Shown piece by piece: positions 15,643-22,708 of a stretch of DNA of 34,966 bases. The translations under genes were made by a program, and so were the position numbers. Within the stretch, counting starts at the first letter, position 1. Every line of letters starts with the position of its first letter. Source of the stretch: DASUPK01 sp036505735 (GTDB lineage: Bacteria; Actinomycetota; Thermoleophilia; Solirubrobacterales; 70-9); contig DASXSZ010000063.1 of assembly GCA_036505735.1 (NCBI GenBank), positions 1 through 34,966 of the forward strand, read 5' to 3'. A model generated the notes under the pieces. The model saw nothing but the letters and a program-made list of their open reading frames with translations. It made no database searches and was not told the origin of the DNA.

Positions 15643-17097
15643 ATGATCCTCGCCATCGACCAGGGGACCACGGGGACGACCTGCATCGTCTTCGACGACG
15701 AGGGACAGCCGCGCGGCCGCGCCTACAGCGAGTTCGAGCAGCACTTCCCGAAGCCGGGCTGGGTCGAGCACGACGCGGACGAGATCTGGGAGGTGACGCG
15801 CAGGGTGGCGATCGGGGCGCTCGCAGATACGGGCGTGCAGGGCTCGGACCTGAAGGGGATCGGGATCACGAACCAGCGCGAGACCGTCGTCGCCTGGGAT
15901 CCGAGGACCGGCGAACCCGCCCACCGGGCTCTCGTCTGGCAGGACCGGCGGACCGCGGCTCGCTGTGACCAGCTCCGTGAGGAGGGCCACGAGCGGCTGG
16001 TCCGCGAGCGGACGGGCCTGGTCATCGACCCCTACTTCTCCGGGACGAAGATCGAGTGGCTGATCCGGAATGCGGATCTCCCCGACGGTGTCGTCTTCGG
16101 GACGATCGACTCCTGGCTCGCCTTCAAGCTCACCGGCCGCCACCTGATCGACTATTCGAACGCCTCACGCACAATGCTGTTCGATATCCGCGGGCTGGGT
16201 TGGGACGGCGAGCTCTGCGAGCTGCTGGGCGTCGACAGCCGGTCGCTGCCGGAGCCGGTGCCCTCGTCGGAGGTCTACGGCACGACCTCCCTCTTCGGCG
16301 GCCAGGTGCCGGTCGCCGGAATCGCCGGCGACCAGCAGGCGGCGCTCTTTGGACAGGCCTGCCAGCGCGCGGGGGAGACCAAGAACACCTATGGCACGGG
16401 CAGCTTCGTCCTGCTCAACACGGGGGACGATGCGCCCGACCCCGGTGAGGGGCTCCTCACGACCGTCGCCTGGGGCCTCGGCGGAGGGGTCGACTACGCG
16501 CTCGAGGCGGCCGTCTTCATCACCGGCGCCGCCGTGCAGTGGCTCCGGGACGGCCTCGGGATCATCTCGGAGGCAGCCGATACGGAGGAGCTCGCTGCCT
16601 CGCTCGACTCCAACGACGACGTCTACTTCGTCCCCGCCCTGACCGGCCTCGGCTCGCCGCACTGGGATCCCTACGCCCGCGGGACGGTCGTCGGACTCAC
16701 CCGCGGCTCGAGCAGGGCGCACCTCGCCAGGGCGGCGCTCGAGGCGATCGCCTACCAGACGGTCGACGCCGTGCGGGCCCAGGAGGCCGCCTCGGGCGCG
16801 AGCGTGCCCTCGCTGAAGGCCGACGGGGGTGCGGTCGCCAACTCGTGGCTGATGCAGTTCCAGGCGGACGTCCTGGGGGTGCCCGTGATCATCCCCGAGG
16901 TCGCCGAGACGACGGCCCTCGGCGCCGCCTACCTGGCCGGGATCGCCACCGGCGTCTGGACCGCGGAGGAGGTCCGCGAGATGTGGCGCGAGGCGGCGAC
17001 GTACGAGCCCGCCATGCCGGAGGCCGAGCGCGACGAGCTGCTCGGCCGCTGGCGGGAGGCGGTGGCCCGCGCCCGGGGCTGGGCGCGGGCCGAATAG
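15643..17097 (+). CDS. glpK: Glycerol kinase
   Basis: A 484-residue FGGY kinase that phosphorylates glycerol to sn-glycerol 3-phosphate with ATP. Signatures: AIDQGTTGTTC (4-14), GWVEHD, ITNQRETVVAWD, LVWQDRRTA, FSGTKIEWLI, GTIDSWLAFKLTG, YSNASRTMLFDI, GIAGDQQAALFGQAC and KNTYGTGSF. The GGKGGTR loop that binds the inhibitor fructose 1,6-bisphosphate in E. coli is absent (the segment reads YGTTSLFGGQVPVAG), and no histidine equivalent to the HPr-phosphorylated residue of firmicutes is evident. It follows the glycosyltransferase by 12 bp. A strong terminator lies 55 bp after the stop, just before the acyltransferase gene. Confidence 0.95.
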   Translation: MILAIDQGTTGTTCIVFDDEGQPRGRAYSEFEQHFPKPGWVEHDADEIWEVTRRVAIGALADTGVQGSDLKGIGITNQRETVVAWDPRTGEPAHRALVWQDRRTAARCDQLREEGHERLVRERTGLVIDPYFSGTKIEWLIRNADLPDGVVFGTIDSWLAFKLTGRHLIDYSNASRTMLFDIRGLGWDGELCELLGVDSRSLPEPVPSSEVYGTTSLFGGQVPVAGIAGDQQAALFGQACQRAGETKNTYGTGSFVLLNTGDDAPDPGEGLLTTVAWGLGGGVDYALEAAVFITGAAVQWLRDGLGIISEAADTEELAASLDSNDDVYFVPALTGLGSPHWDPYARGTVVGLTRGSSRAHLARAALEAIAYQTVDAVRAQEAASGASVPSLKADGGAVANSWLMQFQADVLGVPVIIPEVAETTALGAAYLAGIATGVWTAEEVREMWREAATYEPAMPEAERDELLGRWREAVARARGWARAE

Positions 17098-17114
17098 GGT
17101 TGATCCGACGCGTA

Positions 17115-17135
17115 ACCCAGGCGTAATCGCTGGGT
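17115..17135 (+). promoter_or_regulatory. Bulged hairpin in glpK-acyltransferase leader
   Basis: ACCCAG (17115-17120) pairs with CTGGGT (17130-17135), extended inward by CG/CG with a one-base bulge and a TAAT loop. It lies 17 nt before the terminator stem at 17152. It may be part of a regulatory leader; I see no alternative pairing that clearly disrupts the terminator. Confidence 0.3.
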
Positions 17136-17151
17136 AGGAATCAGCACGTGC

Positions 17152-17175
17152 CGCCGTCTCCGACGGCGTTTTTTT
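17152..17175 (+). terminator. Intrinsic terminator between glpK and the acyltransferase gene
   Basis: CGCCGTC (17152-17158), loop TCC, GACGGCG (17162-17168), then seven T residues (17169-17175). This is a textbook Rho-independent terminator on the plus strand and the strongest in the window. The next gene's ATG is only 13 nt beyond the T-run, so it either ends glpK transcription with read-through or acts as an attenuator for the acyltransferase. Confidence 0.85.
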
Positions 17176-17188
17176 CGGGGATAGAGAG

Positions 17189-17989
17189 ATGCCCAAGGTG
17201 AATCCCAAGGACATGAAGCCGCAGGTCTACAAGGACCCCCGTCCGGCCGAGATGTTCACCCAGTACCACCGCAGTGCGCGTAAGGGCGTCGGCTGGATCT
17301 ACGACCTGGCCCGGGTAATCCTCACGATCCCGACCATCCTCATCTACAGGGCCCGGGCGATCGGCGTGGAGAACATCCCGGCCAGCGGCCCGGTGATCCT
17401 GGCGCCCAATCACTTCAGCCAGTGGGACCACTTCTTCGCGGCGGTCTATCTACAGCGCAAGGTCCAGTTCATGGCCAAGTCGCAGCTCTTCAAGAACCCC
17501 GCGATCAAGTTCATCTTCAAGCGCGGCGGGGCCTTCCCGGTGAGGCGGGGCCACCACGACGAGGAGGCCTTCGTCACCGCCCACGAGATCCTCAAGCGCG
17601 GCGGGACGATGCTGATCTACGCCGAGGGGGGACGCTCCCGGACCGGCGACCTCGGTGAGCCGAGGCGCGGGATCGGCAAGATCGCCCTCGAGTCGGGCGC
17701 GCCGGTCGTGCCCGTCGCGATCCACGGCTCCGCCCACGTTCGCGGCTGGAGGAGGCTCCAGTTCCCGAAGGTGACCATCCAGTACGGCGAGCCGCTGAGC
17801 TTCCCGGCCAAGGCCGAGCCGAGCCGCGACGAGCAGCAGGAGGTCGCCAACCAGATCTTCGATCGCGTCCGGGCGATGTACGTGGACCTGGAGGAGAACG
17901 GGCGCCGGCACGTGCTCAAGCGCCTGCGGGAGGGGCTCCCCGCCGCGTCTCCCTCGCCCGACGCCGCGGACGCCCACGGCCGCGGCTAG
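17189..17989 (+). CDS. 1-acyl-sn-glycerol-3-phosphate acyltransferase (PlsC family)
   Basis: A 266-residue membrane-associated acyltransferase that would esterify a (lyso)phosphatidate-type acceptor. The catalytic HX4D is NHFSQWD (H75, D80), motif II is around GAFPVRR (114-120), motif III is AEGGRS (145-150) and motif IV VPVAIHGS (174-181). A hydrophobic segment VILTIPTILIY (43-53) precedes the catalytic domain. It follows glycerol kinase, whose product feeds this pathway. The ATG has only a GAGAG-like ribosome site and sits 13 nt after a strong terminator, implying controlled or read-through expression. Its TAG stop shares a CTAG with the opposing hydrolase's stop. Confidence 0.88.
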   Translation: MPKVNPKDMKPQVYKDPRPAEMFTQYHRSARKGVGWIYDLARVILTIPTILIYRARAIGVENIPASGPVILAPNHFSQWDHFFAAVYLQRKVQFMAKSQLFKNPAIKFIFKRGGAFPVRRGHHDEEAFVTAHEILKRGGTMLIYAEGGRSRTGDLGEPRRGIGKIALESGAPVVPVAIHGSAHVRGWRRLQFPKVTIQYGEPLSFPAKAEPSRDEQQEVANQIFDRVRAMYVDLEENGRRHVLKRLREGLPAASPSPDAADAHGRG

Positions 17990-18840
17990 CCGGACGTCAG
18001 TTCCAAGATCTCCGGGACGACCACGTCCCAGGTCTCACGCGGGAGCTCGTGGCCCGTGCGCTCGAGCTTGATCAGGCGAGCCCCTGGGATCGCCGCCGCG
18101 AGCGCCTCGCCGTGTGCGGGCGGGAAGAGCGGGTCATCCTCGCCGTGCAGGATCAGCACCGGGACATCGAGCTGCTCGAGTGGGCGCGAGGGTGGCTCTC
18201 CGGACTCGATCAGATCGTGGTTCTTGACCATGGCGGCGATGTCGCGGCTGCGATCGAAGACGCGCCCGGCGAGCTGGCGGAAGGAGCGCTCGTCGAAGGG
18301 GCGGTTGCGGCTCGCGGACGCCTCGGCCAGCTGCGTCAGGTAGTCGATCACCGCGTCTCGATCCGACCAGTCCGGATCGTCGATGGCGAACCGCGCGGCG
18401 TCCTCCTCGGACATCGAGGGCAGATCCGAGCGGCCGCCGGCGACCGCCGTGGTCGAGATCAGGGTGAGCGAACGAACTCGATCGGGGCGATCGAGCGCGA
18501 TCAACTGCGCGAGGGCGCCTCCCATCGACATCCCCACGAGGTGGGCCGAACGCACACCGAGCATGTCCAGGATGCCGATGGCGTCCCGCGCCAGGTCCCC
18601 GCCGGTGTACTTGGGGCGCCCGACCGGATAGGTGACCGACTGCCCGGTGTCGCGGTGGTCGTAGCGGATCACGAAGCGGGAGGAGCTGGCGAGCCGGTCG
18701 CAGAACTCGTCCTCCCACCACTCCATTGACGCGCCAGTGCCCATGATCAGGAGCACGGCGGGGTCGGAGCGATCGCCGAAGGTCTCGACGCACAGATTGA
18801 CCCCGTTCGCGCGCGCGATCAGCTCGTAGCGAAACGCCAT
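17986..18840 (-). CDS. Alpha/beta-hydrolase
   Basis: A 284-residue cytoplasmic serine hydrolase. The nucleophile elbow is GMSMG (S105), the acid is in HGEDDPLFP (D235/D236) and the histidine is H264 in TGHELP. The HRDTGQS segment (62-68) and overall layout resemble the RdmC-like esterases and other class members with a RYDHRDTG signature; the substrate (ester, lactone or thioester) cannot be assigned. No signal peptide. The ATG at 18840 has no Shine-Dalgarno. Convergent with the acyltransferase, sharing a 4-bp CTAG stop overlap. An inverted repeat just upstream (18856-18886) separates it from the MBL gene. Confidence 0.85.
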   Translation of the reverse strand: MAFRYELIARANGVNLCVETFGDRSDPAVLLIMGTGASMEWWEDEFCDRLASSSRFVIRYDHRDTGQSVTYPVGRPKYTGGDLARDAIGILDMLGVRSAHLVGMSMGGALAQLIALDRPDRVRSLTLISTTAVAGGRSDLPSMSEEDAARFAIDDPDWSDRDAVIDYLTQLAEASASRNRPFDERSFRQLAGRVFDRSRDIAAMVKNHDLIESGEPPSRPLEQLDVPVLILHGEDDPLFPPAHGEALAAAIPGARLIKLERTGHELPRETWDVVVPEILELTSG

Positions 18841-18855
18841 CTGCCCGTAAGACTC

Positions 18856-18886
18856 GCGGGGGCCTGCAGATTCATCGAGCCCCCGC
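18856..18886 (-). terminator. 8-bp G/C inverted repeat after the MBL gene
   Basis: GCGGGGGC (18856-18863) and GCCCCCGC (18879-18886) form a perfect 8-bp stem with a 15-nt loop, starting 7 nt after the MBL stop codon. No T-run follows on the minus strand. It is either a weak terminator or a hairpin in the 5' leader of the downstream alpha/beta-hydrolase. Confidence 0.4.
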
Positions 18887-18892
18887 TGGCCG

Positions 18893-19801
18893 CTACTCCT
18901 CGTAGCGGGGCTCGAGCTTCTCCCAGAACTCGGGATCGTGTCCCGGGACCATCAGGGCGTACGGGTAGGTGCGCCTGTAGGCCTGCAGCTCGCGCAGCGA
19001 ACGCCGCCAGTTGTGCTCGTCGGCCATCATCGTCGGCTGCGATTCGCCCTGGAACTCCTTCCAGTCATAGGCGGCGTCACCCACCACCACGAAGTCGCGC
19101 CGCGGCAGGCGGAGGATCACCGACATGTGGCCGGCGCTGTGGCCCGGCGTGTACGCGAGCCGGACCGAGCCGTCCCCGAACAGGTCGAAACTGCGGCCGA
19201 ACGGGCCGTAGGACTCGACGAGCTCGCTGTCGAAGTCGATCGTGGCGTAGTCGAAGGCGAAGTCGTAGTGCGAGTGGTGATAGCCGCGCAAGAGCGGCCG
19301 CGAGCCCGTCGTTGCAGCCTCCCACTCGGTCGCGCTGAGCACGAACTGGGCCTCGGGGAACGCCTCGATCCCCGAGGCGTGATCCTCGTGCAGATGCGTG
19401 AGGGCGACGACCGCGATGTCGGACGGCGCCAGCCCTCGCTCGCGCAGCTGGGAGACGATGTCCTTGCCCTCCTCGACCGTGTAGTGCCGGCCGGAGAAGC
19501 GCCCGAGGTTGTCCCGGGGATTCCGCGCGACTGAGGGATGTAGTCCCGCGTCGACCAGGATGTTGCCGGCACTCGGGTGCCGGGCCAGGTAGGCGGGCAC
19601 CGGACGCGTCTCCCACGACTCCGGAGAGGAGCCGAAGCCGACGGCCCGCAGCCGGGCGATCGGGCCCCGGCCGGTCCGCCGGAAGAACGATGCCGGCCAG
19701 TGAGCCTCGCCCGTGTTCAGCGGCTCGATGACCAGCGACGCTCCGTCTGTGCCGCCGGAGAGCGGTTCCTCCAGCGGGATTGCCTCAGCCGTGACGCTCA
19801 C
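18893..19801 (-). CDS. Metallo-beta-lactamase-fold hydrolase (AHL-lactonase-like)
   Basis: A 302-residue zinc hydrolase. The metal motif is THLHEDHASG (H136, H138, D140, H141), followed by a later histidine in TPGHSAGHMS, the bridging Asp in VVGDAAYD and PGHDPE near the C-terminus. The run DNLGRFSGRHYTVEEGKDIVSQLRERG before the metal motif is reminiscent of the AiiA-type N-acyl-homoserine lactonase branch, so a lactone substrate is plausible but unproven. The GTG at 19801 is chosen because TACGCT lies 7 nt upstream and the longer open frame to 20551 is antisense to the reductase gene. Divergent from that reductase. Confidence 0.82.
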   Translation of the reverse strand: MSVTAEAIPLEEPLSGGTDGASLVIEPLNTGEAHWPASFFRRTGRGPIARLRAVGFGSSPESWETRPVPAYLARHPSAGNILVDAGLHPSVARNPRDNLGRFSGRHYTVEEGKDIVSQLRERGLAPSDIAVVALTHLHEDHASGIEAFPEAQFVLSATEWEAATTGSRPLLRGYHHSHYDFAFDYATIDFDSELVESYGPFGRSFDLFGDGSVRLAYTPGHSAGHMSVILRLPRRDFVVVGDAAYDWKEFQGESQPTMMADEHNWRRSLRELQAYRRTYPYALMVPGHDPEFWEKLEPRYEE

Positions 19802-19808
19802 GGCAGCC

Positions 19809-19814
19809 AGCGTA
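19809..19814 (-). promoter_or_regulatory. -10 hexamer for the MBL-fold gene
   Basis: TACGCT on the minus strand, 7 nt before the GTG at 19801. No Shine-Dalgarno. It implies a leaderless transcript and supports the short start. Confidence 0.35.
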
Positions 19815-19857
19815 GTTACGGGGTGCGGACCGCGGTGGGCGGCTTCGTGCCGCCCAA

Positions 19858-19863
19858 TATGCT
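19858..19863 (+). promoter_or_regulatory. -10 hexamer for the PECR-like reductase gene
   Basis: TATGCT, 8 nt before the ATG at 19872 and without a Shine-Dalgarno in between. The 70-bp divergent gap to the MBL gene holds both hexamers and nothing else that I can identify. Confidence 0.4.
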
Positions 19864-19871
19864 CATCCGCG

Positions 19872-20720
19872 ATGACGGAGGAGAAGAGCTCGCGCATCTT
19901 CGCGCCCGGATTGCTCGACGGCCAGATCTGCGTGGTCTCGGGTGCCGGCACCGGATTGGGCAAGGCCACGGCGCTGGAGCTGGCGTCCCTGGGCGCCACG
20001 GTGGTCGGCTGCGGCCGCCGCACCGAGCCCCTCGAGGGCATGGTCCGGGAGGTCTCGGAGCGCGGTGGCCGCGCGGAGTTCGAAGCGCTCGACATCCGAG
20101 ACGACGAGGCCGTCGACGGCTTCATGGACGGGATCGTCGAGCGCCATGGCCGGATCGACCTGTTGGTGAACAATGCGGGCGGGCAGTTCCTGAGCCCGGC
20201 GGAGGCGATCACGCCCAAGGGCTTCCGGACGGTGATCGAGCTCAACGTCCAGGGCACCTGGCAGATGACCCACGCCGCGGCCACCAAGGCGTTCATCCCC
20301 CAGCGGTGGGGCAAGGTGGTCAGCGTCACCGTCTCGCCGCACATGGGCTTTCCCGGGATGGTCCACACCGGCGCCGCGAGGGCGGCGGTGGAGAACATGA
20401 TGCGGACGCTCTCGGTGGAGTGGTCGCGTTTCGGGATCAGGCTGGTCGCGGTCGCCATCGGCCAGTTCGACACCGAGACGCTGCGCACCAAGTATCCGAA
20501 GGCGATCGTGGACAACGTGGCGGGGACCGTCCCGCTCGGCCGGCTCGGCACAGAGGACGAGATGGCCTGGCTGATGGCCTATCTCGCCTCGCCCGCCGGC
20601 GACTTCTTCTCGGGCTGCGTGATCACGGTCGACGGCGCCCGGGACAACTGGTTCGGCGCTTGGCCGCCGGGCGGCGCGGCCGGCGAGGGCGGTGAGCCGC
20701 TGGCCGAGGAGAGGAACTAG
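19872..20720 (+). CDS. Short-chain dehydrogenase, PECR/2,4-dienoyl-CoA reductase-like
   Basis: A 282-residue NAD(P)-dependent reductase. The Rossmann motif is SGAGTGLGKA (23-32), followed by NNAGG and a SVTVSPH strand. The position of the usual catalytic YxxxK reads HTGAARA, which matches mammalian peroxisomal trans-2-enoyl-CoA reductase (HSGAARAGV) rather than classical SDRs, so reduction of an enoyl- or dienoyl-CoA is the best guess. The C-terminus ends with a glycine-rich acidic tail after VDGARDNW. The ATG at 19872 fits the -10 hexamer and the family N-terminus; an open extension to 19713 is rejected. Its TAG stop shares CTAG with the convergent SGNH gene. Confidence 0.88.
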   Translation: MTEEKSSRIFAPGLLDGQICVVSGAGTGLGKATALELASLGATVVGCGRRTEPLEGMVREVSERGGRAEFEALDIRDDEAVDGFMDGIVERHGRIDLLVNNAGGQFLSPAEAITPKGFRTVIELNVQGTWQMTHAAATKAFIPQRWGKVVSVTVSPHMGFPGMVHTGAARAAVENMMRTLSVEWSRFGIRLVAVAIGQFDTETLRTKYPKAIVDNVAGTVPLGRLGTEDEMAWLMAYLASPAGDFFSGCVITVDGARDNWFGAWPPGGAAGEGGEPLAEERN

Positions 20721-21397
20721 CTCGGCGGCTGGAAGGCGACCTCGCCCAACCGTCGATACCCCTCGACCGACGGATGCTCGCCGTCCGGTGAGATCCACCC
20801 GGCCTTGATCAGGCCGGGAGCGTTCGGGTCCTCGAGCGTGTCGTGGAAGGGGAGCACCGGGACGTCCTCCTGTACCCCGATCCGGTGGATCCGCGCGTTC
20901 AGCGCCGCGATCTGCGCATCCGCCTCGGGGTGGAAGCGATTGAGCGGCAGCACGTCCGCGATCGCGACGTCCAGGTTGAGCTGCTTCGAGGCGCGCACCA
21001 TGCCGCCCAGGTTGGCAGCGACCGCCTCCACCGGGATCCCCTGGGCCAGGTCGTTGATCCCGCCCTGGATGACGACGCCGTCGGCGCCCTGGGTGCAGGA
21101 GTCGAGCCGCTGCACGATTTCGTCGGTGCGCTCGCCCCGTACCCCGCAGTTCCGGATCTGGAGCTCCGGATGCTCCTGCTGAGCCCACCACTCCCACTGG
21201 CTCTCGGCGTCGTCGCCGAGCCCGAGCTGCCGGCGGATTCCGGGATCCGGCTCGTAACCGGGGTTTCCAGCGCTGATCGAGTCCCCGACGGCGGCGATCA
21301 CCCGTTGATCGCCGTTATTGCCGCTACCCCCGCCGCAGCCCGCCACCACCACCACCAGAGCAGCGGCCGCGACCGCGGCCGCTGCGGCGCGGACGAT
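20717..21397 (-). CDS. SGNH/GDSL hydrolase, predicted lipoprotein; start uncertain
   Basis: A roughly 226-residue secreted esterase/lipase-type protein. Block I is AVGDSISAG (nucleophile Ser), block III GGIND, and block V DGEHPSVEGY holds the Asp/His pair. The N-terminus is an alanine/valine-rich membrane segment ending VVVVAGC, a lipobox, so it is probably anchored outside the cell. No ATG, GTG or TTG exists at a sensible place: the only triplets ahead of the signal segment are GTA, CTC, CTA, AGC and ATC. I set the start at the ATC three bases after the preceding reductase's stop; a GTG inside the hydrophobic run would destroy the signal. Likely co-transcribed with the reductase and thioesterase genes upstream. 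Confidence 0.7.
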   Translation of the reverse strand: MVRAAAAAVAAAALVVVVAGCGGGSGNNGDQRVIAAVGDSISAGNPGYEPDPGIRRQLGLGDDAESQWEWWAQQEHPELQIRNCGVRGERTDEIVQRLDSCTQGADGVVIQGGINDLAQGIPVEAVAANLGGMVRASKQLNLDVAIADVLPLNRFHPEADAQIAALNARIHRIGVQEDVPVLPFHDTLEDPNAPGLIKAGWISPDGEHPSVEGYRRLGEVAFQPPS

Positions 21398-21399
21398 GC

Positions 21400-22236
21400 T
21401 TAGGAGTACATCCCGACGAACTGGCCGCCGGTGACGTTGATCACCTGCCCGTGAATGAAGTTGGAGAGCTGGGAGCAGAGGAAGAGGATCGGCCCCGCGG
21501 CGTCGGAGGGCTCCGCAGGACGCCCGAGCGGGATCGTCAGCCGGGCCATCTGGCGCATCTGCTCGGGGATCCCGAGGGAGACCTGCTCGCGGCTCTCGCC
21601 CGCGGCCTCCATCGTCTCGCCCTTCTCCTTCGCCTGGGTGAGGCGCGTCTCGACGAAGCCGAAGGCGACGGCGTTGCTGTTGATCTTGAACTGGCCCCAT
21701 TCCTTGGCGATGGTCTTGGTCAGGCCGGTGAGGCCGGCCTTGGCCGATGAGTAGTTCGCCTGGCCGGCGTTTCCCATGGTGCCCGAGATCGAGGTGACGT
21801 TGACGATCTTGCGGAAGACCTCCTCGCCGGCCTCGGCCTCCTGCTTGGCGGCCTCGCGCCAGGTCGGGGCCAGGGCGCGGACCACGCGGAACGGGACGAT
21901 CGTGTGGATGTCGAGCATCGCCTGGAACTGCTCGTCGGACATCCGGTGGATCACCCCGTCCCAGGTGTAGCCGGCGTTGTTGACCACGGCGTCGACCTGA
22001 CCGAAAGCGTCGATCGCGGCCTTGACGAGGTCCTCGGGCATGCCCGGCTTGGTGAGGTCGCCGGCGAAGACGGCGGTCTCCCCGTCGATCTCCTTCGAGG
22101 CCTGCTCCGCAATGTCCCCGTCGAGGTCGTTGATCAGCACCTTCGCGCCCTCGCTGACGAAGAGCTCGGCCGTGGCGCGGCCGATTCCCCGGGCGGAGCC
22201 TGTGATGATCGCGCTCTTTCCGTCAAGCAGTCCCAA
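21400..22236 (-). CDS. FabG-like short-chain dehydrogenase/reductase
   Basis: A 278-residue NAD(P)-dependent 3-oxoacyl/3-hydroxyacyl reductase-type SDR. The nucleotide motif TGSARGIG lies near residue 13, NNAG follows, and the catalytic residues are Ser in VTSISGT and YSSAK (Tyr, Lys). The insert WREAAKQEAEAGEEVFRK and the C-terminal GGQFVGMYS are typical of actinobacterial 3-hydroxyacyl-CoA/ACP reductases. The start is a TTG at 22236 because AGGAGG lies 7 nt upstream (22244-22249); the open frame continues to 22320 without a better site. It follows the thioesterase gene by 37 bp. Confidence 0.88.
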   Translation of the reverse strand: MGLLDGKSAIITGSARGIGRATAELFVSEGAKVLINDLDGDIAEQASKEIDGETAVFAGDLTKPGMPEDLVKAAIDAFGQVDAVVNNAGYTWDGVIHRMSDEQFQAMLDIHTIVPFRVVRALAPTWREAAKQEAEAGEEVFRKIVNVTSISGTMGNAGQANYSSAKAGLTGLTKTIAKEWGQFKINSNAVAFGFVETRLTQAKEKGETMEAAGESREQVSLGIPEQMRQMARLTIPLGRPAEPSDAAGPILFLCSQLSNFIHGQVINVTGGQFVGMYS

Positions 22237-22273
22237 GTCGTTTCCTCCTGTTTGGGTGAGGGGTCGGGGATTC

Positions 22274-22690
22274 TTACCCAAACCGGTAAGTGGCGATCCC
22301 ATGGGCGACGAGCGTCCCATCCGGATCGGTGACGCTCACCTCGCAAAAGCTGAGCCGGCCACCCCGCTTGGCGACGCGGGCGTCCGCGCGCAGGTCCACG
22401 CCGCTGGCCGCCGCGGCGAAGTTCACCGAGAGCGAAACGGTGGAGCCCGCCACGCTCTCGGGCACCTCGTCGGTCGCCCAGGCGGCGGCCATCGCGGCCG
22501 TGTCGATCAGGGCGCCGATCGCGCCTCCGTGGACGACGTCGCCGATCGTCGCCAGCTCGGGCTTGTAGGGAAGCTCGAGCACCGCCTCGTCCCTGCCGAG
22601 CGAGGCCAGACGGATGCCGAGTTGCTCAGCGTGCGGCGAGTTCGGGATGAACGCCTCGATGATCTCGCGGCGGGTTGGTTGCTCGCTCAC
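22274..22690 (-). CDS. Hotdog-fold thioesterase (PaaI family)
   Basis: A 138-residue acyl-CoA thioesterase. The PaaI signature is GDVVHGGAIGALIDTAAMAA (50-69), with the HGG loop and D63 as likely catalytic residue; the C-terminal strands VSLSVNFAAAASGVDLRADARVAKRGGRLSFCEVSV complete the fold. It probably hydrolyses aromatic or medium-chain acyl-CoA in the cytoplasm. The GTG start has TACGTT 6 nt upstream and no Shine-Dalgarno. It appears to lead a transcript with the FabG-like reductase and SGNH lipoprotein genes. Confidence 0.88.
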   Translation of the reverse strand: MSEQPTRREIIEAFIPNSPHAEQLGIRLASLGRDEAVLELPYKPELATIGDVVHGGAIGALIDTAAMAAAWATDEVPESVAGSTVSLSVNFAAAASGVDLRADARVAKRGGRLSFCEVSVTDPDGTLVAHGIATYRFG

Positions 22691-22696
22691 ACCGGG

Positions 22697-22702
22697 AACG
22701 TA
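22697..22702 (-). promoter_or_regulatory. -10 hexamer for the thioesterase operon
   Basis: TACGTT on the minus strand lies 6 nt before the GTG of the thioesterase, within the 18-bp gap after the MFS gene. The spacing gives a leaderless message beginning at the start codon. Confidence 0.4.
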
Positions 22703-22708
22703 TGAGAA

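Noticed and set aside
14920..16143. A 478-residue protein ending in the biotinyl domain
   Set aside because: All of it upstream of the ATG at 14919 is antisense to the glycosyltransferase and glycerol kinase genes, whose motifs are strong.
19802..20551. N-terminal extension of the MBL-fold protein
   Set aside because: It is antisense to the PECR-like reductase and contains no signal or domain; the GTG at 19801 has a well-placed -10.
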